From the NCBI RefSeq assembly GCF_032854445.1, contig NC_088297.1, forward strand, positions 19,107,127 to 19,171,126: 64,000 nt of DNA, written 5' to 3'. This DNA is from Liolophura sinensis. Taxonomy: Eukaryota; Mollusca; Polyplacophora; Chitonida; Chitonidae. The first letter of the stretch is position 1, and the number at the start of each line of letters is the position of its first letter. Positions 1-11,335 of the stretch are shown piece by piece. Below the pieces are notes generated by a model, which had not been told where the DNA came from, did no database searches, and was given only the letters and a program-made list of their open reading frames with translations. The translations under genes were made by a program, and so were the position numbers.

Positions 1-832
1 GTAAGTCTTGTATTCTATACTCTCAACTGCTTCTTGTCAATAAGGAATTGAGAACAGTGGCCACACACCAATATCTCACAAAGATTCCCTGTCAAATGCT
101 GGAAGCCTTATCTTTCATTATAATGGTTGTAGCCTTGTCTAACACAGAGTACAGATTGCTGAACTGTTTCTTGACACTCTTGCTAATCTTGCTACAGCCC
201 TCCAAACCTGAAGTTCTTCTGGACTGAGGTGACAGGTTTCCCAGAGATAAAGCACATGTACCCACAAGAACAGCTGTCTAGCAATTCTAAGGCTTTAGTC
301 CCAAGCTATGGGACCTTCTAGAGCTCCAACCAAACTAATACTGCTTTTCTCCTTCCTCCTCCATCCAAATAATTTATGTGTCCATATTAATTCCCAACTC
401 TTAAAAAATACAATACCAAAAAGATGTCAAATGTAATCAAAGAGGGGGTAACTGAGAATTCTTAGACTATAAAGCATTCGGCACAAAAACATCACACCCC
501 CACCCATCCAGAGCCTCAGCGAATAATATGGAAGATGAAGCTATTGGTGTTCACTGTTGTTTATAACCAGCATCTACGGGCTTGACAGGCCAAACCAAGC
601 TACAGGACTCTAAAGGCTATAAACAGTCAAGTGCGCCCTATTTTATCCTGGAATCCCATATGTCAAGTCGGGACAAATTCTCATGGACTTGGGGCTCAGA
701 CGGCAAATAATTCAATGGTATTCAAGGAAGAAAAATGGTTATGCTACTAGGCATCAATGTTGTAGCTTAGTCCCTGCAGAGAGGCATTTTTTTGAAACAC
801 CTTAGGCCAAATACAAGCTTACTTTATGTGTT

Positions 833-930
833 TCTGCCCAGTTTCCTCCCACCATTATGCCGGCCACCATCGTAGAAGTGAAATATTCTTGAGTACGCGT
901 AAAACACCAATCAAATAAATAAATAGTGGG
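833..930 (+). mobile_element. SINE 3' fragment (family 2)
   Basis: It contains the family core 'tttcctcccaccattatgcc', then 'agtgaaatattcttgagtac' and 'acaccaatcaaataaataaa'. The tRNA-like head is missing (5' truncated), which is usual for LINE-mobilised SINEs. Confidence 0.75.
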
Positions 931-2626
931 TCAATTCTCAGCTTCTCAGCATTGTCTTCATCTGCCACAACTTTCAAACTTACCTCAACAATGGAAACTT
1001 AATACAGGTTACAATGTATATGATACCATCAACAAAATAAAACATTGTAAGGTTGGCCATATTGGTGTAACATTAGCACTGGTATAAATAGTAGCATTGC
1101 ACCAACATGGATGCCGAAAAATAGGTCATGTAAATGCCAGTATACTGTATAATGACTGACTTGTTTGGCATGCAAGTATATTGAGGTGCTCTACATGCTA
1201 AACTGTATGTGTAGCACAGTTTCCACGCCTGAGCTGAAACAATTTCTCATTCTGCTCCAAACAGTTAAATCACTTGAACATTGTTTTCATGGGTCAAACT
1301 AAAACATCCACCCTTTGTCTGACACACAAACACTTTAACTGTATATAGCCTGGTATACATACATGTACATTTACATACACCAGTCCGCAGCCATTATGAC
1401 AGAGTTAATGCGAACAGCATGTCTACTTTTGGGCTAGGCATAAATGTCAGAGACACTATTAGTGAGCTGTTGTAGTGCGAATATTGGCTATGCAAGTCTG
1501 GGATCAGATATAATTGTATAACCGCACACTATATATTTATACACTGTACATACGTGTACACTAAACATGAACTACACAGCAGTCCTGTACAAAAAGGGTT
1601 CCTCTCACAGCTGTCTTTAGCAAGACCCCATGGCTGAATGCATTTAAACACTTGGCTCCCCCGCACCAACCGTTATCCTTTATAAAAATAACACCACTTC
1701 CACTTTTTGAATGTAACTGTTCAAATTAGTGAACTCTTTAACCATCAAAAGACTGAACCTAAGCTCATATGGTGAGACAAGCCGATTTGACATAGGAATG
1801 AAATAGGAAAAGCTCCAGTTCCGAGAACGTGTACCTTAATTTTAGTTAAAACCAAATTACAGATCACAGAAGTCCATGCGACAAATTACAAGATTTGACA
1901 TAAAGAACAATTGTCAACAATACATGATGTTATTTTAGCAACAATACTTTCACGATTTTCACTTTCACTATAATAGGACTGAAATGGTTGTGCCCCAGGC
2001 GTTCATACATGTAGGTTAAACCTGACTTGTGTCACACCCTATTCTGTAAAATCTGATACAATGGAGACGAGGGAAAAAGGAGAGACAGTATAAAGGAGAC
2101 AACTGGACTTCAAAGTCAAGCTAATTCTGGGATTGCCACGAACATCTATTATATATCTAACGTGCTAAATCAACAAAATCTGAATGCTAGAAGATACTGT
2201 ACCAGTATTAACACAAATCTGCCTTAAAATTAAAACAACAAAGGAACACCACCATGACGGAATGGGTGATCTTAAATCTGACCTCAAACACAACCCTCCC
2301 TTTTGACCCTCCTTGTAAAACTTAATGACCAAAACTAGTAACCTGTCCCGAAAATAACCAGTGAGCAGAAGTAGAAAACTGCTGCAGGGAATTTTGTGTG
2401 CCATGTGCCTAGAAGGAATTTAACAAGCCCTAGGAGTGTCAGTGGAGTCTAAATTTAGCAGAGTCCAAAGTTTAGCTGCACACAAATTTTCTTTCCAGAC
2501 TTGTACACATGTACACTGTAGGAGCCAATTTAGCATCAGTTACTTGAACAACTGGTACTCTGAGGGATGACAGACCCCTTACATGTGAGGCAATATTCCG
2601 AGAGGAGTTATCTCCCCTCACTCAAC

Positions 2627-2632
2627 AGTATA

Positions 2633-2672
<40 letters not shown>
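2627..2672. repeat. TA microsatellite
   Basis: An almost pure run of alternating TA, interrupted once by TG, followed by a T-rich stretch. Confidence 0.95.
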
Positions 2673-2675
<3 letters not shown>

Positions 2676-3519
2676 TTCCTATACAAGTGGGCGAAAAGGA
2701 CCAGAGGCACAAAGGCCACAGTCACAACAGATTTATGTGGTTATTTCTCTTCATAAACGACGATCTCATGGAGTCCTAATGCAAAAACCTCTTATATCCA
2801 GAGATTAAAAGTGAAAACGCAGGACAAATGTTACTGAAAACTACGATGGGCTAAAGGCGGACTTACCAAAAGTAACCATGAAGTTTCCATCGCGGAATTA
2901 AAAAAGATTTTGTCAAGGGAGAAGTCCGAAGAGTCAAGGACGATCTTAACAAAACTTATAATCCCTGAAGATCACACAGTACAATGTATATATCAATTTG
3001 AAAGGAGAGAGGCAAACAGAAAAAAAAAAACCCTTGTATAAACTTACCTTGTCACAGCTCACAGGTGCAGCATGAGTCTACAATTACATGTAGTAATGGG
3101 CACCTTTTCTCCATTTTACCTTGAAATTCAAATCCTGCATTTTCCTGAAAATCCATCCTTGTCCACATCTCAGGATAAAGGACAAATTTTGAACAAATAA
3201 ACTTCCCATTTTCTACCCTCAGCACAATTCCAAAATTTGATACAAAACAAAAACTAATATCACACAAAGTGCCGCTACTATGTTAGCTACTGTCTAGGAC
3301 TACGACAGCAAAATGCTATTGTCCTCTCCTTGCCAATCCTCCTGTACACATACAATCATGCAGGATTCCACACACAGAGAGGAGAATCTTTCCATCAAAA
3401 TCAGCCGAAATTTCTTGTAACAGCTCACCCACATTAGTGGGATCAGATTTGGCAATTTTGTTGGAAGACCAGATACGTTCCTCTGAAATCAGCTTACAAC
3501 TTGAAAATTCTAAACCCTG

Positions 3520-4240
3520 AACATGGCAGTGACAGTGCTACTGCAGCTTCCTGGACACCCAACAGTCTAAACTAGAACCCTACATGCTACAGTCATAACA
3601 GTAACAGTCCTTTGGGGATATCCTTGGATAGAATCAAAGCTGAAATAGATGCTATCCCACTTGAGCTTTTAACACCTCAACATCTTGAACAAAACAAGAA
3701 TGCTTCTGACAGTGACAGTGCTACTACAGGTTCAAGCGTCCTAACAGTTGTAAAGGTCTGGTGAGGTTATCCCTAAGTAGCCCATCTGAGATAGTAGATA
3801 TAATACACGAAAACATTAACACAAAACAGGGCACTTTTGAGTGACAGTGTTACTATAGTTACCCCAACCCTTGCTTCTCCCCTTAAATTTGAATAACAAA
3901 TGGATGCCACTTTGGCACTACAGAAGCCACATGTTGGTATCTAAGCTGAAGCAAGCTATCCAACTAAAAATAAAAAAAACACTTCACAAAATATTTACTT
4001 TGATACTCCTTAAAATTATTCAATAATCTTATGACATATTTACCTCCTAACAGATGTGACAGTGACAGTGCTACATTACTTCTCCAGAGTACCACCCATC
4101 CCCACCCCACATCCACAATGACACCGCTCCTTCGACGTTTCTTCAAGTTCCAAGTTGGAGGAAGTTGCCCCTGAATACATGAACCCCATGTGAGAAGATG
4201 ACAGTGCCACTCTAGATACCCACCCTCTTCCAAACCCTCA
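3520..4240. repeat. Degenerate tandem repeat marked by 'cagtgacagtgctac'
   Basis: The phrase cagtgacagtgctac or a close variant recurs near 3528, 3711, 3841, 4060 and 4200, at spacings of about 130-220 bp. The sequence between marks is partly shared: a caacagt/taacagt plus taaa block, and 'gatagaatcaaagctgaaat' against 'tatctaagctgaagc'. It reads as an old, diverged tandem array inside the presumed intron of the RS-rich gene. Confidence 0.5.
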
Positions 4241-4347
4241 AGAAGCACGATCCAATGTGACCCGTTTATAGCACCACATCCGGCACCCCCTCTCGGACTC
4301 CTCAATAAATCTACTCACAAAAGAGGCAAGCAAAGAACGTCACCCAC

Positions 4348-5320
4348 CTTATCGTAGTTTGAGCTGAGTGAATGCTGATGATGTCGTTTGCTGCGCTCGT
4401 GGCGTCGCTCACGTCTCCGCCGACTGCTGTGGCTGTGGTAACTATCACCCCGGGATCTGTGACGCGTGTGGCTCTTCCTGCGACTGTGGGCAGAGTCAAA
4501 GTCTCTGTTTCGACTGCGGCTGATTGGTGACCTGCTGGGGGTTCGGCGATTGTAGCGCTCATCATCTCTTCTGTAATTGCGTTTGTGCTCACTGCATGAG
4601 CTGAAAGAAGAAGTCATTTTGCAAATTCCATGTACTTAAGTTCTTGCAGATTTTCTTTCTTCTACATGAGTCTAGGAACCTCAAAATAAGCCCACAATGC
4701 TATCAGATTTGGAGCTGAACAGCGAAATACACAGGGTCATCAAATTTCAAACTCTTAAAGAAGTGTGTTGACACAAAAAACCAAAATGATATCAAAGATG
4801 GGTATAAATCTGGAAATAGCACAGCAGAATACTGTCATCAATGTGGTCCTGTGAGTTCAAGTCCAGCTCAAGCTGGCTTCCTCTCCGGCTGGGTATTATT
4901 ACTGGCTGCTGCCAAGGTATGAGTGAAATATTCTTGAGTACGGGATATAACACCAATCCAACTAAAAAATATATACTTTTTAAAATGATGGGACTCATTT
5001 TCAACAGGCTCAACTGCTCTTGTGGTAGAGACAAAAAGTGAAGCAGACAATGAAATACCAAAAAGAACTTGTAATATGGGAGTGAAAAAAAAAAAAAAAA
5101 AAAAAGCTACTAACACTTAGCCACATCTTTTATTCCTGGATAACAAGCTGAAACAGACTGGGGTGAATAGATCTCTTCCACCTCCAACATCTTACCTTTT
5201 GGAGTGCTGAGACGAATCATCGTAGTAATCCAGGTGAGATCGCTTCTTCTTGTGACGATGGTAACGTTCCTCGAATGACTCATCGCGGGACAGTGACCTC
5301 TTCCTCCGCGAACGAGGCAT
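4348..5320 (-). CDS. 5' coding exons of an RS-rich protein, probably a CLK/LAMMER-type kinase (partial)
   Basis: Two exons on the minus strand join in phase. Exon A is 5320-5196: the ATG directly follows an acceptor (ctataccag), so there is a 5'UTR intron, and it ends at a GTAAG donor after 41 codons plus 2 nt. Exon B is 4600-4348: acceptor ttctttcag, ending at a GTGGGT donor in phase 0. The 126 residues start MPRSRRKRSLSRDE and are dense in RS, SR, RRR and HH runs, with SPxx-type sites. The MPxxRR start and the basic RS-rich tail resemble the N-termini of CLK1-4 and Drosophila Doa, nuclear kinases that phosphorylate SR splicing factors. I see no kinase-domain exon (no GxGxFG, HTDLKPEN or EHLAMMER-type sequence) down to base 1, so the catalytic part would lie beyond the left edge. 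Reading through the second donor hits a stop within 9 codons. It could be another RS-rich splicing protein instead. The exon structure is more certain than the family name. Confidence 0.5.
4838..4975 (+). mobile_element. SINE (family 2), partial head and tail
   Basis: It contains the B-box-like 'gtgagttcaagtccagctca', the body 'ctggcttcctctccggctg' and the tail 'gtgaaatattcttgagtacg' with 'acaccaatcc'. The middle is deleted. It lies in the intron between the two RS-rich exons. Confidence 0.75.
5080..5106. repeat. Poly-A run
   Basis: About 21 consecutive A on the plus strand. It sits in the intron between exons A and B of the minus-strand gene, about 75 nt downstream of the exon A donor, where it reads as poly-T in the transcript. 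Confidence 0.9.
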
Positions 5321-5699
5321 CTGGTATAGAGAATAAAAAACCTACGTTATGAACTGTCTTGTCAAATTGTGAAAGGTACAGATGGTCAAGTGAAGATGGT
5401 CAACAGTGACAAGTACCAAAACAGAAGTAAATTCTAAAGTGACTATACAAGACATTTTTTTTCAAATAATTTTCCAGCACAAAAACAATCCATTTTTAAC
5501 TATTATTTTAGAACAGCCCATATAATTACCTTCTACAATTACCAGCCTTATCCGTGCACATTACTGTTGAAAATTTGTAATAAAGTTCAACAAATTATCA
5601 TCTTTATAAAACCATAATAGTACATCTTCAAATCAGAAAGGTCATTAAATGAGTTATCGTAAAATAATAACGAACATTTGAATGGATTGAAGCTCATCA

Positions 5700-5850
5700 A
5701 TTTTTAACCTGGGGGGAACCCACAACCATCTGCAAGGCACTGACAGACTTTCCCGACCTACGGCAAGGAAGGGAGCCAGCATGAGTAGGACTTGAACTCA
5801 CAGCAACAGCATTGGTGAGACGCTCCTCTCGGCCACTGACATATGACCAC
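5700..5850 (-). mobile_element. SINE fragment (family 2), reversed
   Basis: It reads as the reverse of family 2: 'aacccacaaccatctgcaag', 'gagccagcatgagtaggac' and 'ttgaactcacagcaacagc', the last being the inverted B-box region. It lies upstream of exon A of the RS-rich gene. Confidence 0.7.
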
Positions 5851-6050
5851 AGCACAGCCAAGATGGAAAATAGATCTCTTATGCCATAACATGACTACTC
5901 TGTAGCTTTTTACATGTAAATTGGTATCTTCTTTTCGCCAGTAAATTGTTCAATAGCTGACCTAAACTTTGGTGACTATGAACACACACATAATAACTGG
6001 CAAGAAAAGGAATTAGAAGGCTAGTGTTATGTATGTATGTACGCATGGGG

Positions 6051-6135
6051 TTATCATACTTAACAATTTTTCAATCATATGATGACGGAAGTCATTAGAT
6101 GTGTGTACGTATCATGTGCCCTCCGGTAGCAGAGC
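6051..6135 (-). mobile_element. Fragment of tRNA-derived SINE (family 1)
   Basis: It shares 'cttaacaatttttcaatcat' followed by 'atgatgacggaa' and 'atgtgccctcc' with the fuller copies at 8819 and 26328. Only the end distal to the tRNA head remains. Confidence 0.55.
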
Positions 6136-6689
6136 TATGTGCCACCACAGTGCTGCTGCCATGGAAGAATCTAGTGTAATGTATTGGGTGCAGGAAAGTA
6201 ACATGGCATGATTGAAGAATCTCATTTTCAAAATAAACACCCCTTGACACTGGTCATTAAAAAACCAAGGTGCAACCCATGGCAATACTTTACTATTCCT
6301 AGTCAGTCATTATGAGCTCCTGTTTTGATGTAGCTTTCCAAGCCTGTTAAGGATGAAAGATAAACTAATTCTAATTGTACAAATTTGTTAAAATGACGCC
6401 TTATAATTCCAAAACGTGTCGATGCGTCTGGTCTCAGTGTCAACATCAGACTCCCACTACCACGTCTAGCACAAAAAATGAAACATAAAAAATCAGAACA
6501 TCTGAAAGTCGCTGAAAACGACACTACCTCCTCACAGCTGATTTCTTATTCACTGATATAATGTTGCACAAAAATTGCCACAGGTCTACGGGTGCGCAAA
6601 CTGCCTGTGATTGTAATTAAATACATTTCAATATTCAAAACCTGTTTTGGCATTAAGTTGTTGTTGTCAAAAAAACGTTCATCGCTCGA

Positions 6690-6797
6690 AGTAAAATGGC
6701 GGCGGTGGCAGTTATAAAGGATCGTCCCGATTCGTGCGACTCTCGATTACAACAATGCTACCATTCGGTACCAGATCACCACCAGATTTGGAACTAG
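6690..6797 (+). promoter_or_regulatory. YY1-like motif and small ORF; possible promoter region
   Basis: The stretch 'aaaatggcggcggtggc' fits the known YY1 consensus (AANATGGCGGC), which often sits at transcription or translation starts of housekeeping genes. The same ATG (6696) has a strong start context (A at -3, G at +4) and opens a 33-codon frame ending at 6797, with no family resemblance. It could mark the promoter between the minus-strand RS-rich gene and MRPL53, or the start of a short unrecognised transcript. I see no splice donor that decides between these. Confidence 0.3.
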
Positions 6798-7439
6798 TCT
6801 TCTACTACGTATACTTACATTTTTGGACCGAATTTTGTCAACTTTGTCCCACAAAAAACTGAGATTAAACGATTTCGTACAACTGGACACAAATGATGTC
6901 ACAGCATCCATAAAGCCGAGTGATGGTTGGTTTTGATTGACCAATCGCACGCAAGATAAGAAATGTGTCACTCTCCACTGCAGATTCTTTACGGCTGATA
7001 TAAATATAGAAGTGTAAAAGTATAAATAACGAACACGGACATTTTGTGAAAAAACAAAACAAAAACAATTGGGCCTAAAGATATATACCGGGATGCATTA
7101 CTTTGTCAGCGCAAAAATATTCAGATCTCCTCTTGTGGAAATCTTCAAAATTGACAAAAGTTGGGCTACATACTGAGGGAATTTTGAGAGAGGAAGGCAA
7201 GAAAAAGAATTAAGGAGAAAAAGTAAAGGTAGTATGTTACCTGCGAAAGGAGAGAAATACATGTATGAGCCAATCTATATATGGGCCTACATGTGCAGTA
7301 TACCTCCATGCATGTACAGAGGAATTCATATAAGCGTATAAAGTGGTTAAAAAGCTATATCCGGATAGAACAAGATCTGTGAACTTCACTCTCGCCAGTC
7401 GTGCTGTTTAATCTATTGCCATGCAATTAACTAACTTCT

Positions 7440-7625
7440 CTTGATACGTCAAAGAGCTGCCACCACTGAAGTATCATGCCGAAGACACCAGACGTGACAC
7501 CCCACCAAATAACATTATACCTCTCAGTGCTGAGCGCCAAGCGAGGCAGCAACAAGTACCATTTTTAAAGTCTTTTGTGTGACTCGACAAAGGTCTACCG
7601 AATTCGAGGCACCAAGAGAGAAAGA
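7440..7625 (-). mobile_element. Diverged SINE fragment (family 1-like)
   Basis: 'gtgctgagcgccaagcgagg' and 'aaagtcttttgtgtgactcg' match the corresponding parts of the family 1 SINE near 9050, followed by the remains of the tRNA-like end. It is heavily mutated. Confidence 0.45.
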
Positions 7626-7990
7626 CAATTTTAAAATATATAGGCCTAGGCCCCCTACATACATGTATTTGTCTTAATGAACTGTTGTGTTGTTCAAGTT
7701 TAATCTGTCCTTATACTTAAACCAAATGTCTTTTTATGTATAGCATCCATAAATATCCGAAATCCTTGGCAGTTTGTGAATCTTTTGGGTTAATTATATT
7801 GCATGTCTTTTTGGGCAAGTTGGGGCGCAATAGAAACGTGTTGTGAAAAAAAATCGATGTCGTGTTTTTGCATATTCCTGCTTTTCAGGCTACCCCTTTC
7901 GTAAACAAGGCTGCGCGGAGAGCAGCACATGTTGGAATGTCTTTAGAACGGCTCCATGAGTGATGGTTAAACCTGACGTTTAAAGACGAA

Positions 7991-10900
7991 ATGGCGTATA
8001 ATTATGCTGCACAGAAGCTTGTCAGTTCCTTGCTGAAATCATTGACACTGAAAGGCGTAAAGAAAATGACATTCAGGTTCGATCCGTATCACCCAAAGGT
8101 TTTTTCAATCAGGTAAACTTGCTGTGCGTTGTCGTGAACACCCAACCCAAGCCCCAGGTGGCTACTTCAACTCCTCTCTTTATACTGGGCTGGCGGAATA
8201 ACGTAGCCACAGTGGCAACCAGTAAGAGGCATACACCTATTCACACAATGGACGATAAGTCCTGGGAGTTGTAAAGACTAGGGTAATATTTACCTGTTGA
8301 TTTCCACATACATTCTGACGTCATTCTTTTCCACACAGTCACGTTCTTTTACGGATTTTTCATCGGTTGAAATTGAATGGGGAGATGTTCAATTTGCATA
8401 CGAAGAAAAAAGCGACTTACCACTACGCTCGCTTACAAACACAACATCACACGTAGATTCCTGGCACCTGGTAAGGAAACACGAGACCAAAATTCACCTC
8501 ACAGTCATTGCTAAAGCAGCAGCCATTTTGCCTTCAAAACAGTTGTGGGTCTTGGAAAAAGTTATTGTCCCTCGATGGCGCATGTGTGTTAAACCTGCCT
8601 TGTTTAGAAATGGTTGGCGTTGTTCTGAATAGATGCGTCATTACCGAATGGAATGTACCTGGGGTCGTGTGGGGGCGAGCTGAGAGGCCAAAGTTGACAC
8701 CATTTTCTGACCGCAGCCACTGTTTAGACTTACCAGACATGGCATGAATCGGTGTATAGTTTACCATTAGTTCCCCCTGTGACTGTGATACTTTGCCAGC
8801 CCAAAATAAAGAGAGGAGTGAGTGAGTGAGAACTTGGGGTTTAACGTCGTACTTAACAATTTTTCAGTCATATGACGATGAAGGAATCCTTAAAGTGCAT
8901 GTAATGTGCCTTCATGCAGGACAGATTTCCACTCCTTTTTTATCTAGTGCTGGTTCGCTGAGACGCCTTACCAAAGGCAAGTAAGCCGCCCCGCCTGAGC
9001 CATTTTACTGATACAGGTCAACCAGTCGTTCCACTATCCCCTTCATGCTGAATGCCAAGTGAGGAAGTTACAACTTCCTCTTTTAAGGTCTTATGACTCA
9101 ACCCAGGATTGACCCTGGATCTACCGCTCCCGAAGCGGACGCTCTACCAACTGTGCTATTGGGGCTTGTATATAAAGAGAGGAGTTGAAGTAGACACCTG
9201 GGGCTATCCCAAAACCTGATCTTTGACTGACTGACTGATTGATTTTTTGATTGGATATTTTTTTCCCAATTACATGCTGTGTGAAGACCACTTCTTCTTG
9301 AGCAATTTACTTAATACAGCAATGATAGGATAACTTAAACACAGATCTTTGACTAAATATGAAATCATGAAAATAAGGCCTAATACTCAATAAAAACTCA
9401 ACTCTAAATATAGCCATGCCTTTTGAGGCATAGTTATCCACTACTGCTTTAATATGTAGTTGTGGAGTGGGGTAACTCCAATTTCAAGCAATGCAGCTGT
9501 AAGAGTTATGGTGTGAAACAGTCCCAAATATGCCAAACTTACAATATGGAACATTTACAGATGTTCACATGCACATTAAAACGTCTCTATGACTAACTAA
9601 GCTGTTGTGTCATTAGACACGCTGAACCAAAAGCGTCCATGGCAATCACATCGTTTCTTGAAAAATAATCACACTTCCATGGCAGTATTTATCCTGCCTC
9701 GATCATGCTTTGAGGTCATGATCTTTATCATTATCTGCTGGCAGATGTATGGATCGAGGAATTATCTCCCTTGAATGACATTTTTTCGATTATATTTTCA
9801 ATAGATCTATGATAGGGAAGTTTTGATGCACATGTGAGCAACAAAAAACATTTCTGAACTACACATTTGGGGCTGTTTTTTAAAATCTAAGAGCAGTGTG
9901 GGGAGATAACTCAGTTGTGAGAAAGGCTTTTTGATTGTAGTTTTAAGTTTTGCCCTCTTCTTTTTTTCCATAGGGAGCTACTGTTTATCACCAACTCCCC
10001 ACGGATTTTAGAAACGAATCTGAACTGTGATGTGAAAGTGGATGTGAAAAGTGATAGATCAGAGCCAGTGTTTGATGTCGAATTTAGTAAGTTGTGTTTA
10101 AAGCCCATCATTGAGAGCAGTGTTTAAAAATATATTTGTTTCACATAATCCTACCCAGTGAAAAAATGGTCCTAATTAAGTGTTTGTATTGAGTGGAAAA
10201 TTTTTATTTCAGTGCAGTTCTTATGTGAAACAATCTTTTTTAAGGTTGGCCCAATAAAGAAATGTGTTTATGCTATAATACTCTGAAAGTCTTAAACTTG
10301 GAATGGATTTATTGTAGGAAATGCTTTTGTGCTTGATAATTAATTTGTAGCACGACCCAGCATGTTTTGCCAGCATTACAGGTAACCTTAAAAGTGGCTT
10401 TAATATCAGTCTTTATCAACAACTGGCCCGATCTATGCCAACAGTAAGGTGCTCGAGTGTCATAGATTTTAAACAAGGAAAGAATAGATGGGGTGGACAT
10501 TAAGACTGTTTTGTGAGCATTTTTTTTAATTAAGCTACAATAATTCCTCAACCTTTTTGCATATTAAAAAGCAATATTCAGTGAAATTGAAGTACCTTTA
10601 TTATTTGATATTGGAGACAATACTGCATTGATTGGATTGGCCAGTTTCAAGGTTTTGCAAAAATTATAATTTTATCAGCCTACACAAATAATGCCTTCAG
10701 GATATGCTTGAATAAACATCTTGGAGACATGTGAAAAGGCTGAAGAGTTTTTTTTTCAGAAAATTTTTTTTCAGTTCAAGGTATACAAATGTATATGAAT
10801 ATGGCATTCAGTATTCAAATTTCCTTTGTTTTTACATTTGCAACAGTTGATGACTCCAAAGCTGTGTTCAAGACTGAAAATTTGTTGATTGAAGACATCA

Positions 10901-10995
10901 TGACGCGCTTTCATAGACTGTGTGAAGAGAAATGTCCTGAACAAGATGACAGCCTACTTGACATGGGTAAAAAACCGATGAAGCGGAAAAGGTGA
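7991..10995 (+). CDS. MRPL53: Mitochondrial ribosomal protein L53 (mL53), three exons
   Basis: The exons are 7991-8112, 9974-10086 and 10847-10995 (TGA at 10993-10995). They total 384 nt, i.e. 127 aa. Donors are GTAAAC and GTAAGT; acceptors are ccatag and caacag. Phases 2 and 1 fit exactly. The product is a subunit of the large mitochondrial ribosome and has a thioredoxin-like fold. The N-terminus (MAYNYAAQKLVSSLLKS) is basic and amphipathic, as expected for a mitochondrial protein. Residues 55-59 read TNLNC, and the following D-V-K-V-D-V-K-S-D-R-S-E-P-V-F-D-V segment matches the vertebrate MRPL53 core (TNLNC, then S-E-P-x-x-D-V). The C-terminus is longer than in mammals and ends KKPMKRKR. 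The start has A at -3 and G at +4. Intron 1 (8113-9973) holds an inverted-repeat element and a SINE. The gene is divergent from the RS-rich minus-strand gene. Confidence 0.9.
8150..9205. mobile_element. Long inverted-repeat (MITE/foldback-like) element split by a SINE
   Basis: The left arm starts 'agccccaggtggctacttca' (8150) and continues to about 8262. Its inverted copy runs inward from 'cacctggggct' at 9205, is interrupted by the SINE at 8819-9171, and continues through 'gccagcccaaaataaagag' to about 8740. The outer 46 bp differ at only a few positions and the next ~65 bp match less well. Without the SINE the element is about 690 bp. Its interior holds a 111-codon open frame (8297-8632) that resembles nothing I know. 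The whole element sits in MRPL53 intron 1. Confidence 0.7.
8819..9171 (-). mobile_element. Full-length tRNA-derived SINE (family 1) with 13-bp target duplication
   Basis: It is flanked by perfect copies of ataaagagaggag at 8806-8818 and 9172-9184. On the minus strand it begins with a tRNA-like head: 'gccccaatagcacagttggt' then 'agagcgtccgcttcgggagc', and a B-box-like 'ggtcaatcctggg'. The far end is 'gtgagtgagtg', which reads as CACTCACTCAC on the element's own strand. RNA polymerase III would transcribe it and a LINE would mobilise it. Confidence 0.9.
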
Positions 10996-11102
10996 TTGCA
11001 GACTTTGACTTTTGGAGCAGTCTTTGTCTTCTGTGCGGTCCTCTGACAACAGTGAGACTTGTTTGAGGTAGATATGAAAACATGCACAAAGTACTCTGGC
11101 TG

Positions 11103-11335
11103 CATTGACAAATCAGATCAGGGGTTCACGTTTTCCCAGAAGCCTGTAGTGCTTTAATATAATATGCATGAATCATAGGATAGATTTGGATTGCTTATGT
11201 GGTCGTGAACCAATCAGATCAGAAATCATATTCCAGATTTCCCAGAATTCTGCAGTGTTAATGAATATGCATGAGGCTCTAGTCATGCAGGGATTTGCAT
11301 AAACATTGGTGGACATTAACCAATCAAATGAGGTG
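11103..11335. repeat. ~110-bp tandem duplication with CCAAT and octamer-like motifs
   Basis: Two diverged units, each with 'aatcagatcag', then 'tttcccagaa', a cag/ctgcagtg block and 'atatgcatga'. They are followed by a third partial unit, 'aaccaatcaaatgagg'. The copies carry CCAAT boxes, and 'atttgcat' (the reverse of the octamer ATGCAAAT) occurs near 11291. They lie in the presumed 3'UTR or downstream flank of MRPL53. The motif matches are visible; any function is inference. Confidence 0.55.

Larger units (their letters stand above)
1..4347. other. No coding exon recognised; probable intron of the RS-rich gene
   Basis: This is AT-rich sequence downstream of the GTGGGT donor of the minus-strand gene. 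The open frames here are short and show no family motif. It holds a SINE 3' end (833-930), a TA microsatellite and a degenerate tandem array, listed separately. The first bases read gtaagt on the plus strand, but no exon context is available. Confidence 0.4.

Noticed and set aside
4315..4617. RS-rich 100-codon ORF taken as a complete gene
   Set aside because: Its apparent start (MTSSFS) is intron sequence ending in the acceptor ttctttcag; the true upstream exon at 5320-5196 fits in phase.
8297..8632. 111-codon plus-strand ORF in MRPL53 intron 1 as a coding exon
   Set aside because: It lies wholly inside the inverted-repeat element, has no family resemblance, and the MRPL53 reading frame joins 8112 to 9974 without it. 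Kept only as a possible exonised segment.
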